Part shown: one piece after another, positions 36,232 through 45,073 of the stretch
Layout of the letters: every line of letters starts with the position of its first letter
How positions within the stretch are numbered: position 1 is the stretch's first letter
Assembly (NCBI RefSeq): GCF_019175365.1
Contig: NZ_CP059572.1
Coordinates: 5,022,001-5,086,000 of the forward strand
DNA length: 64,000 nucleotides
Reading direction: 5' to 3'
Origin: Actinomadura graeca
Lineage (GTDB): Bacteria > Actinomycetota > Actinomycetes > Streptosporangiales > Streptosporangiaceae
Notes under the pieces: model-generated
Told to the model about the DNA's origin: nothing
Seen by the model: the letters and a program-made list of their open reading frames with translations, nothing else
Database searches by the model: none
Position numbers and translations under genes: made by a program

Positions 36232-38958
36232 GTGCCCGAATATCCCGTAGCGTCCGATATGGCCGGACAGTTGGGCTGGCTCGCCATGCCCGCCGGACCG
36301 GCCTCCCTCACCGTCCTCATCGACGGCACGGAGGACCTTCTGGCCGCCTGGTGGCGGGAACTCGACCGGGCCGCACTGGAAAAGCTGATCGGTGTCTGGC
36401 GGGCGGTCCTGGACCACCCCGAATTCGCCGGGGCCGACCCGGAGTTCCGGGCGGCCTGCCGGGACCGCGCCGCGCTGGCCCTGTGCTGGCACGCGTCCGA
36501 GATCGGCGACCTGGAGGAGATCGAGGTCGCCCGCCGCCACCTGGAGCTCGCCCTCGGCGAGACGGGACGGCTCGGCGCCGACCTGCGCTACCACCTCGGC
36601 CTCCTGTTCTACAACCGGGCGGTCGTCCGCGGCTCGGAGCAGGACGCGCAGGCCGCGGTGACACGGCTGCGGGGCGTCCTCGTCGACCTCCCGTTCGACG
36701 AGGACCGCCTCCGCCCGCGCTGCATGGACGTCTTGTCGCGCAGCCTCGTGTGGCTCCACGGCCACGGCAGCGAGAACGTGGACCTCGACGAGGCGGTCGA
36801 CCTGGCCCGGGACGCGCTGGTCGACCTCGCCTCCGCCTCGCCCTACCGGGACGCCGTGCGGGTGATGCTGGCGTCGGCGCTGCGGGCCCGGTACCGGACG
36901 TCCGGGCGCCCGGCCGACATGGCGGAGGCGATCGGCCTGCTGGAGGCCACGTCCGCCCCGCGGGTCTTCCTCGGCGCGCGGTCCTACGGCCACAGCCTGC
37001 ACGGGATGCTGCTGCGGGAGCGCTACGCCCGCACCGGCGACGAGACCGACCTCCACCGCTCGCTGGAGTCCCACGAGCGCGCCGTCGCGGAGGCCCCGGA
37101 GGGCTGCCGGTCCTGGCTCCTCGCGCTGAACAACCAGGCGAACGCCTTCCAGGCCGTCTATTCACTGCGGGGCGACGTCGCCTATCTCCGGCGCGCGCTC
37201 ACCGTTCTCAGAATAGTCGTCGAAGCCACCGACCCTGCCGACCGCTCTTATGCGGCCCGTCTCAACAATCTGGGGAACAGCCTCTCCAGCGCCTACGAAG
37301 AGACCAAGGACCGCGCCTATCTCGACCAATCCATTGACCTTTACGCAAAGGCGCTTGAGATAACATCGCCGACCGATGCCGAGCTTTCCTCGCGGCATCT
37401 CGATCTGGCCAGGAGCCTGACCGCCCGGCATGCCGCCCGCGGGCGCCGGAAGGACTACAAGGACGCCGTCCGCCATTTGCGGATCGCCTGCCTCACCGGC
37501 CTCGACCGGTCCCCGGAAAGGACGCTGGACGCCTCGTCGGTGTGGGGCGCCTGGGCCTCCTCCCGGCGCGCCTGGAAGGAGGCCGTCGAGGCGTACTCCT
37601 TCGGCGTCCAGGTGATCGAGGCACTGTCGGCGCGGCAGCGGAACCGCCCCGGCGGCGAGACCTGGCCGCGGACCGCGCAGGCGGTGCCCGCCCGGGCGGC
37701 GTACGCGCTCGTCCAGGCCGGACGGGTCGAGGACGCCGTGCTCGTCCAGGAGCGGGCCCGCGCGGCGCTGCTGGACGAGGAGGTCCCGCACCGCGCCGGC
37801 ACGCCCGTCCTGGACCTCGACGCGATCTACCGCGCGGCGGGCGACCGGGTCCTGGTCTACCTCGGCGCCACCGAGGCGGGGGGTTTCGCCCTGATCGTGG
37901 ACCCGGCGGCCAGGAAGGTCCGCCCGGTCGAGCTGCCCGCGGTGACCGGCGACGCGGTGCGCGTGCGCGCCGACCTGCTCGCGAACGCCTACCGCGCGAA
38001 GGACGGGGACGCGGCGACCTGGCTCGGCGCGGTCGACGCCGTCGCCCGCTGGGCCCACGACGCCGTCCTCGACCGTGTCGTCCGGCGGCTGCCGCGCGAC
38101 ACCGGGCACTGCGTGCTCATCCCGTCCGGGCGGCTCGCCCTGCTGCCCCTGCACGCGGCGCGGGGGCCCGGCGGGCGCCTCGTCCTCGACGAGGTCGTCC
38201 TGGGCTACGCGCCGGCCGCCCGGGCGCTGCGGCCGGACGCGGCGGGCACGCGGGTGTTCGCCGGCGCCCTCGTCGTCGACGATCCCCAGCCGGTGTCCGC
38301 GCCGCCGCTGCCCTGGTCCTCCACCGAGCGCGTGGCCGCCGCGCGGATGGCCGAGCGCACCACCCTGCTGACCGGGTCGGACGCGATGAGGACGCGGGTC
38401 CTGGGGGAGCTGGCGTCGCACGGCCTGGTGCACCTGTCCTGCCGCGGGCTCGGCCGCGGTGACGCGCCCCTCGACAGCGCCCTCCTGATGGCCTACGACG
38501 AGCCGCTGACCCTGCGCGACCTGGTGGAGCTGGACGTCCCGGCCCGTCCCCGGCTGATCGTCCTGCCGGCGTGCGAGTCGTTCCCGGGCGGTGACGGTGC
38601 GCCGGAGGAGGTGGTCGGCCTGCCCGCCGGGCTGCTCCAGGCCGGCTGCCAGGGCGTCCTGGCGAGCCAGTGGGCGGTGTCGTCGCTGACGTCCGCGCTG
38701 GTGGTGGCGGCCTTCTACAAGCGCTGCGCGACGGGGTCGCACCCCGCCGCGGCGCTGTGCGGCGTCCAGCGCGAGTTCCGCGGCCTCACCAACGCCGACC
38801 TCGCCGCCGCGCTCAAACCCGACCGGGCCCACGTGACCTTCGGGCTGTCCCCGGCCGACGCCCGCCCGCTCTGGCGCGCGGTGCGCCGCCGCGACCCGCA
38901 AGCGATGCCCTTCGCCCACGCGACGGAATGGGCCGCGTTCGCCTACACCGGAGGTTGA
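36232..38958 (+). CDS. TPR-CHAT protein, degenerate caspase-like active site
   Basis: 908 residues from a GTG; an ATG nine codons on is equally plausible. Residues about 60-480 are tetratricopeptide-like helices (for example LRYHLGLLFYNRAVV, LNNQANAF, LNNLGNSLSSAYEETKDRAY). The C-terminal CHAT domain has LIPSGRLALLPLHAA, GYAPAARALRP and the cysteine strand IVLPACES with Cys781. The His-Gly motif usually seen as CHG is CRG here (Arg738, codon CGC), so proteolytic activity is doubtful. CHAT proteins act in signalling and phage defence. A Cys/His protein is encoded immediately downstream. Confidence 0.9.
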   Translation: MPEYPVASDMAGQLGWLAMPAGPASLTVLIDGTEDLLAAWWRELDRAALEKLIGVWRAVLDHPEFAGADPEFRAACRDRAALALCWHASEIGDLEEIEVARRHLELALGETGRLGADLRYHLGLLFYNRAVVRGSEQDAQAAVTRLRGVLVDLPFDEDRLRPRCMDVLSRSLVWLHGHGSENVDLDEAVDLARDALVDLASASPYRDAVRVMLASALRARYRTSGRPADMAEAIGLLEATSAPRVFLGARSYGHSLHGMLLRERYARTGDETDLHRSLESHERAVAEAPEGCRSWLLALNNQANAFQAVYSLRGDVAYLRRALTVLRIVVEATDPADRSYAARLNNLGNSLSSAYEETKDRAYLDQSIDLYAKALEITSPTDAELSSRHLDLARSLTARHAARGRRKDYKDAVRHLRIACLTGLDRSPERTLDASSVWGAWASSRRAWKEAVEAYSFGVQVIEALSARQRNRPGGETWPRTAQAVPARAAYALVQAGRVEDAVLVQERARAALLDEEVPHRAGTPVLDLDAIYRAAGDRVLVYLGATEAGGFALIVDPAARKVRPVELPAVTGDAVRVRADLLANAYRAKDGDAATWLGAVDAVARWAHDAVLDRVVRRLPRDTGHCVLIPSGRLALLPLHAARGPGGRLVLDEVVLGYAPAARALRPDAAGTRVFAGALVVDDPQPVSAPPLPWSSTERVAAARMAERTTLLTGSDAMRTRVLGELASHGLVHLSCRGLGRGDAPLDSALLMAYDEPLTLRDLVELDVPARPRLIVLPACESFPGGDGAPEEVVGLPAGLLQAGCQGVLASQWAVSSLTSALVVAAFYKRCATGSHPAAALCGVQREFRGLTNADLAAALKPDRAHVTFGLSPADARPLWRAVRRRDPQAMPFAHATEWAAFAYTGG

Positions 38959-38960
38959 CC

Positions 38961-39329
38961 GTGGAAGACGACGAGCTGCTGGCCGTGGCCGAGGCCGTCC
39001 GCCCGGAGGTCTCCACGCTGGCCGGCGCCGGGACGGCGGCGCGGTTCGAGGCGCTGCTGGCCTCCCTGCGCCGCGGCGAGCCCGCGGGGGACGACCTGTT
39101 CGAGCTGCTCACGGGGGACACCGCCCTGCGGGAGAGGCTGAACAGCCTGTCGCCCCCGCCGCCGGAGGGCGTCCACGCGTTCGCCTACCTCGACCTCCCC
39201 AAGCACGAGGAGGTCACCGCGGCGACCATGTACGCCTGCCCGCACCGCGACTACCGCTACCCCGCCCAGGAGATCGGCGAGGCCGTGCCGCTCTGCCCGA
39301 AGCATCACCTTCCGCTGCGCGCGGAGTAG
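38961..39329 (+). CDS. Small protein with C-terminal Cys/His motif, CHAT partner
   Basis: 122 residues from a GTG whose ribosome site GGAGG lies at the very end of the CHAT gene, 2 bp between stop and start. The C-terminus has YACPHRDYRYP and LCPKHHLPL, a CxH...CxxH arrangement that could bind zinc. The N-terminal two thirds are helical. Similar small proteins with such a tail accompany CHAT and other effector proteins in actinomycetes; the function is unknown. Confidence 0.75.
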   Translation: MEDDELLAVAEAVRPEVSTLAGAGTAARFEALLASLRRGEPAGDDLFELLTGDTALRERLNSLSPPPPEGVHAFAYLDLPKHEEVTAATMYACPHRDYRYPAQEIGEAVPLCPKHHLPLRAE

Positions 39330-39344
39330 CGCGTGCCAATCCGC

Positions 39345-39379
39345 CGGTAAGGGTTATAGTTCGCCTATAAGCCTTACCG
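39345..39379. promoter_or_regulatory. 35-bp palindrome upstream of the CGNR regulator, probable autoregulatory operator
   Basis: Arms CGGTAAGGGTTATAG (39345-39359) and CTATAAGCCTTACCG (39365-39379) match at 14 of 15 positions with a 5-nt spacer. The TATAGT on the left arm could be a -10 element. The regulator's GTG lies 11 bp downstream. Confidence 0.65.
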
Positions 39380-39389
39380 AGGGAGGGGC

Positions 39390-39977
39390 GTGGACATCTC
39401 CATCACCGGCTACACGGTGGGGGCGGCGGTCGGCGGCGACCTGGTCGGCACCTCGCCGACCGTCCGGGGCGACGCGGGCGAGGCCCTCCCCGATCCCGGC
39501 GCGCTGATGCGCTTCCTGTCCGAGCACGACGTCCGGCTCGACGCGGTGGCGGACCGGCGGGGGCCGTCCGCGGACGACGTCCGCGACGTCCAGCTGCTGC
39601 GGCGGGAGGTGCGCGGGATCCTGGAGACCGAGACGGGCGACCAGGCCGTCGCCGGCGGGATCGTCCTGCTGAGGCGCGCCGGGCGCAGCCCGGTTCTGCG
39701 CCGCGAGGACGGCGGCTGGCAGTGGTACGTCCCGACGGAGCCGGGCGCGCCGCTCGCCGCGGAACTGGCCGCGCTCATCGCCGTCGGGCTGCTCGGGACC
39801 GTCCGCGCCCTCGGGCACGAGCGGTTCCGCGCGTGCGCGGCGCCCGGCTGCCGTGGCGTGTTCGCCGACACCAGCCGGGCGGGACGCCGCCGCTACTGCA
39901 TGCCCGGCGTGTGCGGCAACCGCCTCAACGTCGCCAACCACCGCGCCCGCCGCCGGACCGGGAGCGCGGCCCGATGA
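39390..39977 (+). CDS. CGNR zinc-finger transcriptional regulator (ABATE domain)
   Basis: 195 residues from a GTG after GGGAGGGG. The C-terminal zinc finger has Cys residues in CAAPGC, then RRRYCMPGVCGNRLNVANHR, giving the CGNR signature. The N-terminal part is the ABATE-type helical sensor domain. Such proteins are thought to be transcription factors; the near-perfect palindrome just upstream suggests autoregulation. Its stop overlaps the start of the phosphatase-like gene (ATGA). Confidence 0.92.
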   Translation: MDISITGYTVGAAVGGDLVGTSPTVRGDAGEALPDPGALMRFLSEHDVRLDAVADRRGPSADDVRDVQLLRREVRGILETETGDQAVAGGIVLLRRAGRSPVLRREDGGWQWYVPTEPGAPLAAELAALIAVGLLGTVRALGHERFRACAAPGCRGVFADTSRAGRRRYCMPGVCGNRLNVANHRARRRTGSAAR

Positions 39978-40411
39978 GCGCGCTGGACGGTGCCGTCCGG
40001 CTCCCCGACGGCTCCCGGGTCCGCGGCCGCGGCCTGCGGAACCCGGCTCCCGCGGGGCCGGTCCCCGACTTCGGCCTCTACCTCGGCTCCGGACGCCTCC
40101 GGCGGCGCCACGAGGAGACCCTGCGCTGGCCTCACGAATGGATCGAGTGGCCCGACTTCCTGCTGCCCCGCGACACCGCCCTGACCGTCCGGCACATCCG
40201 GGCGCTGCACGGGCGGGCCCAGGCGGGTGAGGCCGTCGAGGTCGCGTGCGGCGGCGGGGTGGGACGCACCGGGACCGTCCTGGCGTGCCTGGCCGTCCTG
40301 GCGGGGCTGGACCCCGCGGACGCCGTAGCCTGGACGCGCGAACACCACCACCCCCGGGCCGTCGAGACCCCGTGGCAGCGCCGATGGGTGGCGCGCTTTC
40401 CCGTGACCTGA
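39974..40411 (+). CDS. Protein tyrosine phosphatase-like enzyme
   Basis: 145 residues. The catalytic loop CGGGVGRTGT fits C-x5-R with Thr after Arg, as in dual-specificity and tyrosine phosphatases. An aspartate-containing loop before it (WIEWPDFLLP) could hold the general acid. Length is close to compact phosphatases. It is translationally coupled to the CGNR regulator. Confidence 0.83.
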   Translation: MSALDGAVRLPDGSRVRGRGLRNPAPAGPVPDFGLYLGSGRLRRRHEETLRWPHEWIEWPDFLLPRDTALTVRHIRALHGRAQAGEAVEVACGGGVGRTGTVLACLAVLAGLDPADAVAWTREHHHPRAVETPWQRRWVARFPVT

Positions 40412-40524
40412 GCGTTGTGCAAGGGAAAGCGCCGCTGGTCAGAGGCCCATAAACACGATGAATTCCCAGATCAGATACCCGATCAGGCTCCCTTGAGCAC
40501 CCTCGCGGGCGCATACTGGCGGTG

Positions 40525-40749
40525 ATGAAACCCTCTGGAGCCGCAAGGCGACGACACCTGCCGACCAGTCCCTTCAAACCACCGCCACCCGCCCCGCCCG
40601 CCAAGGAGTTCGACGTGGCGGACCGGGTCACCCACGACAAGTACGGCCTCGGCCGTGTCGTCGAGGTCGAGCGCGACGCCGTCCTCGTCGACTTCGGTAC
40701 CCGCAAGGTCCGCATCAACGCGCCGTACGCCAAGCTCTTCCCACTCTGA
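40525..40749 (+). CDS. Small protein with Tudor/KOW-like beta-barrel C-terminus
   Basis: 74 residues from ATG 40525 (a GTG directly before it is an alternative). After a proline-rich linker, the segment ADRVTHDKYGLGRVVEVERD and AVLVDFGTRKVRINAP looks like the small Tudor-like barrel found at the end of UvrD/PcrA helicases. It may bind RNA polymerase or nucleic acid; this is inference. Confidence 0.65.
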   Translation: MKPSGAARRRHLPTSPFKPPPPAPPAKEFDVADRVTHDKYGLGRVVEVERDAVLVDFGTRKVRINAPYAKLFPL

Positions 40750-41506
40750 CCGCCACCGACACCGTTCCCTGCACGACGACGCTCCACCCTTCGAGACGGT
40801 TCCACCGTCCGGGAGCGCACCGCTCGTCGAGAGCGCACCGCTCCTTGAGACCGCTTCACCTTGGGAGCGCTCCACCGTTTCCGAGCGCTCCACCTTCGGG
40901 AGACCTCTGAGACCACGAGGTCCCGGCGGCCGCGCGGCCGCCGGGGGGCCGACGACGCGCCCGCCTCGAAGGCGGACATCCGCCCGGTGAGCCACACCGG
41001 CGCACGTCCTCTCCGGCTGGACACCAGCCGTCCGGCGTCCACCGGCCTCGGCCGCTGCATGCCACGGTCTCGAAGTCCCGGCCCACGGTGCCCCCCCCCC
41101 CGGCGGCCCGCACCGTGACCATGCCCGGACGCCCGAGGCCACTCCGAGACGGACCCTGGGCGCCGGCCGCCGACCCGGCCGCGCCCCGGCCCGGCTGCCC
41201 CCCGGCCCGGCCGTGCCCCGGCCCGCCGCGCCTTCCTCTGGCCGCGTCCCGGCCCGGCCGCGTTCCGGCCCGGCATCGCCCCGGTCCGTCGCGCATCGGT
41301 CCGGCCGGGCATCGGCCCGTTGCGCCCTTCGATCATCGGGACGGCGTACCTTGAAATATCTATCTCTATATATCGAGAACATGTATTCTGGCGGCGTCAG
41401 GGGGGTCGAGTGCTGATCGCGGGGGGTCCGCGGGGGCAGCGCTCGGCGGCCCACGGTGCAGCGGCCGGCGAGGTCCGGCCGCGGTGAGGAGAGGAACGCG
41501 AGAGGC
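40750..41506. other. Long non-coding stretch with short repeats and an AT-rich promoter island
   Basis: About 750 bp. 40780-40900 carries repeats such as GAGCGCACCGCTC (twice) and GAGCGCTCCACC; a run of ten C lies near 41090; 41160-41330 is low-complexity CCGGCCCGG-rich sequence. At 41350-41395 there is a strongly AT-rich patch (TATCTATCTCTATATATCGA) in GC-rich DNA that probably holds the promoter and operator of the PadR operon. Confidence 0.5.
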
Positions 41507-41608
41507 ATGAAGCCCATGTGGGACGGGCGCGCGCACACGGCGCGCACCCGGTCGAAGGCGCCTTACGCGGGGGCGGTGCCTTTGACGGTCCTGGGGAGGC
41601 CGGAGTGA
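41507..41608 (+). CDS. 33-residue ORF immediately before padR-like gene
   Basis: ATG at 41507 with AGAGG-type ribosome sequence, stop TGA overlapping the PadR ATG (TGATG). The peptide begins MKPMWDGRAHTARTRSK. It may be a coupling leader or may be spurious. Confidence 0.3.
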   Translation: MKPMWDGRAHTARTRSKAPYAGAVPLTVLGRPE

Positions 41609-42009
41609 TGGCCTCTTCGGACGACAGGGTGACCGGTGGCGCGACCGAGGTCCGCCCCCTCGCACGAATGACCGATCAGATGCTGGCCGTCCTGTCCGTC
41701 CTCCTCGTGAGCGACGGTGAGAAGGGACAGTACGGGCAGGCCATCTCCGCCGCGACGGCGCTCCGGACCGGCACCGTCTACCCGATCCTCGTCCGCTTCG
41801 AGCGGGCGGGCTGGGTGACGAGCCGGTGGGAGGACCGGGACGATCCGGGCGAGGCGCGCGACTCGGGAGCGCCGCGCAAGTACTACAAGCTGACGTCCGA
41901 AGGTCGGGAGCGCGCGCGGTCGGCGCTGGAGGTGCGCAGGGAGGCACTGGCCAAGGCCGGCCTGCCGTTCCCCCTGGCGCCGCCTCCGAGTTCGGTCTTC
42001 GGGCAATGA
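41608..42009 (+). CDS. PadR-family transcriptional regulator
   Basis: 133 residues. The winged helix reads MTDQMLAVLSVLLV, GQAISAATALRTGTVYPILV and RFERAGWVTSRWED, with the wing APRKYYKLTSEGRE, all PadR hallmarks. PadR repressors usually control the neighbouring membrane gene, here the one at 42031, which follows after 21 bp. Confidence 0.93.
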   Translation: MASSDDRVTGGATEVRPLARMTDQMLAVLSVLLVSDGEKGQYGQAISAATALRTGTVYPILVRFERAGWVTSRWEDRDDPGEARDSGAPRKYYKLTSEGRERARSALEVRREALAKAGLPFPLAPPPSSVFGQ

Positions 42010-42030
42010 CCAGAAAGGGAACACCGCCCG

Positions 42031-42759
42031 ATGAACGAGTACGGGAGCCTGCCCGACGGGGGTTACGTCCTCCTGTTCTGCGCGGGCCTGGCAGTCGCGG
42101 CACTGCTGGGAGCGGCCTCCGGCGTCCGGCTGGGCCGGACGCTGCGCAAGATCGAGGCCGCGACGGAGGATCGCCCCGAGGTCGGGGCCGCGATACGCGA
42201 TCATGTGGGCGGCACGCCCGGACGGGTCCTGCGGCGCCTGGTCGTCCGGGCCTGGTGGAACCGCGTCAGGCCGTCGCGCTGTGAACGCCTCGCGGGGTGC
42301 GCCAACGCCCTCGGCGCCGCGATCGTCGGCGGGCCCTTGGGCGCCGACCTGCGCCGGCAGTGGTCGGCCGACCTCGGGAACGGCCGGCGCCAGGGCCGCA
42401 TCCCCGCGGAACTGCTCCTGGAGGCCCTCGGCAACCTCATCGGGTCCTTCAAGATCCTCGCGTCCGAGCGGGTGCTGGAGTTCCTCCGCCGCCGCTACGC
42501 CACGCCGTGGCGCGTCGCGGCCGGGCTCCTGGACTTCGCCGCCCGCTCCAAGCCGACCGCCGTCGTGCTCCTCGGCCTCCCGGCCATGGGCGGCGTGACG
42601 CTCGCCGGATATCTGATCGGCGGGACGGAACTCGCCTACGCGCTGCTGGGCGCCTCGTTCTACGCCGCGCCCGCCGCCGCCGTCAGGTGGCAGGCCGGGC
42701 GGTTCCTCGCCGTCCGGACGAGGCTCGCGACCCAGCGGTCCGGCCCCGGGAGGCGCTGA
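42031..42759 (+). CDS. Membrane protein linked to PadR regulator
   Basis: 242 residues. One hydrophobic helix at about 10-33 and two more near 178-215 surround a soluble, Arg-rich middle (GGPLGADLRRQWSADLG). Topology suggests a cytoplasmic central domain. Actinomycete genomes often pair such proteins with PadR regulators; the role is unknown. Confidence 0.78.
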   Translation: MNEYGSLPDGGYVLLFCAGLAVAALLGAASGVRLGRTLRKIEAATEDRPEVGAAIRDHVGGTPGRVLRRLVVRAWWNRVRPSRCERLAGCANALGAAIVGGPLGADLRRQWSADLGNGRRQGRIPAELLLEALGNLIGSFKILASERVLEFLRRRYATPWRVAAGLLDFAARSKPTAVVLLGLPAMGGVTLAGYLIGGTELAYALLGASFYAAPAAAVRWQAGRFLAVRTRLATQRSGPGRR

Positions 42760-42820
42760 CCCGGAGCCGGACGTGGCCGAGGGCCCCCTCCCCAGCCACA
42801 GGGAGCCCTCGGCAGGTCCG

Positions 42821-43471
42821 TCATTCGGCCGGGAGCGCGGCCTCGTCCAGCACCATCGCGATCCAGTCGAGCAGGGGCATCTGGGCGGCCTCGGCGGCCT
42901 GGTCCCAGCGGTCCTTGCGCCCGGCGTCCAGGTTCATGACGACCCGGGCCGGCGACCGTCCCTCCCATGGGCGCGCGGTGCCCTTCGCCTCCTCGCGGAC
43001 CTGGCGGATCTCCTTGCGCAGCCGCCGGGTCGACCATTTGCCGCGCTCGGCCCTCTCCAGCCACCGGTCCTGCTCGCTCTCGGAGAGCGCGGCTATCTCG
43101 GCGTGGTGCTGGAGGCTCAGCGAGTCCCTGCGCCGGCACGCCGGGAACTTGCGGGCGACCCAGGCGTAGTTCCGCAGCGTCTGGTAATCCAGCGCGGTCT
43201 CCTCGATCACGAAGCGGTAGCGGTCGGGGAACCGGTTCTCGCCGTACACCAGCCAGTCGCCGAGCCACCAGCCGGACGAGTCGGTGATCATCCTGAGGTT
43301 GCGCCCGATGTGGCGCCAGGACTCCAGGGTCAGGCCGACGGGGATGTGCAGCTCGGCTCGGCGGGCCCGCACGCCCGCGTCGCCCCTCAAACCGGTCTGG
43401 ACGGACCACCTCTCCCTGGTCCCGCCGCGGGTGCGGTCATCGGCGATCAGGTCCTTTCCTGCCGTGTTCAC
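42821..43471 (-). CDS. LmbU-family transcriptional regulator
   Basis: 216 residues from a GTG with GGGAGAG upstream. The family core is unmistakable: WRHIGRNLRMITDSSGWWLG, DWLVYGENRFPDRY, LDYQTLRNYAWVARKFP and LSLQHHAEIAAL. LmbU activates lincomycin biosynthesis in Streptomyces lincolnensis, and relatives sit beside many antibiotic clusters. Here it lies about 17 kb from the NRPS gene among other regulators. Confidence 0.94.
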   Translation of the reverse strand: MNTAGKDLIADDRTRGGTRERWSVQTGLRGDAGVRARRAELHIPVGLTLESWRHIGRNLRMITDSSGWWLGDWLVYGENRFPDRYRFVIEETALDYQTLRNYAWVARKFPACRRRDSLSLQHHAEIAALSESEQDRWLERAERGKWSTRRLRKEIRQVREEAKGTARPWEGRSPARVVMNLDAGRKDRWDQAAEAAQMPLLDWIAMVLDEAALPAE

Positions 43472-44408
43472 GGGTCTCTCCCTCGTGGGGCACTGAAATT
43501 TCGAGGGTGGCGTCTACGGGGACGGCGTGCTCGGTCGAAATGCGCCGCAAGCATGCAATGGGCGGCGTGGAACCGGCCACCGATCAGATCACGTGTTCGG
43601 CATGAAAGTTTCATATCCGGCGGGAGGGGACGCGCCCCCGGGACCCGTCCCTCGGGTCGAGCCGAGGAGGAGACGCTAATGAGGCGGTTCGGGACGTGCA
43701 CGCAGCCGATCATGGAGCGCGGGGCGGACGAGGCCCGGCGGGACGGCTCGGCTCTGCCGCCGTCGAGGCCCTCCCGCCCCCGGCCGAGGTGGCGGACCGG
43801 ATCGGCCCGGCCGGGCGCCTCGGCCAGGCGCGCGGCCGAGGAGGGCATGGCGGCGGTCGCGGGGCCCGTCCTGGCGGCGCGCGTGGATCCTCTGGGGTTC
43901 GGATGGGCGGGGGCGTTCACGGCGGGCCGACATACGTTAAACCGGGGTTGAATGATCAATGAAGGGCGTTAAGCGCGGCGGCCGGCCGTAAATCGGGCGA
44001 CGGTCGCGGCCTGCTTGGAACACGGCCGAAAAACAGCCAACCGACTTCCGGGAATTGCACAAAAAGCGCGGTTCCTGCGGGAACTCGGGCAAGTGCATGG
44101 CGCGGCCGGATATGGCCATTGCGGCAGGACATTTTGGAACGTGCCACTATACGACGATACTGATTGGGTCGTTTGTCATTGACCACAGTGGCGAAAGAAA
44201 GAACGGCGGTGCCGCGAAACACACCGATGGTACCGCCGAAGCTACTGGTAGTGCAATGAAGATGACCGTGGCATGAGACCGCCAGCGGAACGACGATGCC
44301 GATCGCGACCACCGTCCCACCGACCCCACCAGCGAACCCGCCTCTCCAGCGGTTCCCACATTTGACAGATGCCGCATGGCCTGTCTTGTCAAGCCAGAAG
44401 GTGCACAA
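43472..44408. other. Gene-poor regulatory stretch
   Basis: Apart from one weak 90-codon frame at 43679, this 900-bp stretch has no convincing gene. Between 43930 and 44280 base composition is less GC-rich (ACTATACGACGATACTGATT), suggesting promoters. Confidence 0.4.
43679..43951 (+). CDS. Doubtful 90-residue ORF
   Basis: The ATG is preceded by GAGGAGGAGACGCTA, a strong ribosome site. The product (starts MRRFGTCTQPIMERG) is Arg/Pro/Ala-rich and low in complexity, with no recognisable domain. The good ribosome site is the only reason to list it. Confidence 0.3.
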   Translation: MRRFGTCTQPIMERGADEARRDGSALPPSRPSRPRPRWRTGSARPGASARRAAEEGMAAVAGPVLAARVDPLGFGWAGAFTAGRHTLNRG

Positions 44409-45023
44409 ATGCGGGCGTTGAAGGTGCTCGTCGCCGACGATCAGAACATGATCCGGGGGGCGCTCGTGGCCTTGCTCGAAATGGAACACGACCTGCGCGT
44501 GGTCGCCAGCGTGGACCGCGGTGACCTGGTCATCGCCGCCGCGCGGCGGTGCCGGCCCGACGTGGCGATCATCGACCTCGACATGTCCGACGTCGGCGGG
44601 CTGACCGCCGCGAGGATGCTGCACGAGTCCCTCCCGTCCTGCCGCACGGTCATCCTGACCGGCCTGGCGCGGCCCGGCGTCATCCGCCGCGCGCTCGCCG
44701 CCAGGGTGTCCGGTTTCCTCCTCAAGTCCACGCCGTCCGAACGCCTCGCCGAAACGGTGCGCGAAGTGGCGTCGGGACGTCGCATCATCGACCCGCATTT
44801 GGCGGTGATCGCGTGGGACGTGGGGGAGAACCCCCTCTCGGAACGGGAGGTGGAGGTCCTCCGGCATGCCGCGCTCGGGGCGGAGCCGAAGGAGATCGCG
44901 ACCGCCCTCCGGTTGTCGGTCGGCACCGTGCGCAACTACCTGACGACGGTGGTGGTCAAGCTGAACGCGCGCAACAAGGTGGACGCCGTCCGCATCGCGA
45001 CCGAGGCCGGGTGGATACCCTGA
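44409..45023 (+). CDS. NarL/LuxR-family response regulator
   Basis: 204 residues from the ATG with AGAAGG upstream. The receiver domain has acidic pair DDQ at residues 10-12, phospho-Asp56 in VAIIDLDMS, Thr in ILTGLA and Lys in LLKS. The C-terminal HTH is LSEREVEVLRHAALGAEPKE plus LSVGTVRNYL. No histidine kinase is adjacent; it resembles DesR-type regulators used near antibiotic clusters. Confidence 0.93.
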   Translation: MRALKVLVADDQNMIRGALVALLEMEHDLRVVASVDRGDLVIAAARRCRPDVAIIDLDMSDVGGLTAARMLHESLPSCRTVILTGLARPGVIRRALAARVSGFLLKSTPSERLAETVREVASGRRIIDPHLAVIAWDVGENPLSEREVEVLRHAALGAEPKEIATALRLSVGTVRNYLTTVVVKLNARNKVDAVRIATEAGWIP

Positions 45024-45073
45024 CCGCGCTCGTCCAGGAGATTCCCGGGAACCGTTCCCCGGCGGCACCGCCG

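Noticed and set aside
41090..41340. CCGGCCCGG-rich sequence looked like a tandem repeat or CRISPR-like array
   Set aside because: No regular unit length or spacer structure; simple low-complexity DNA.
44055..44276. 73-codon plus-strand frame starting MHKKRGSCGN
   Set aside because: No ribosome site, mixed composition and position in a likely promoter region; not enough support.
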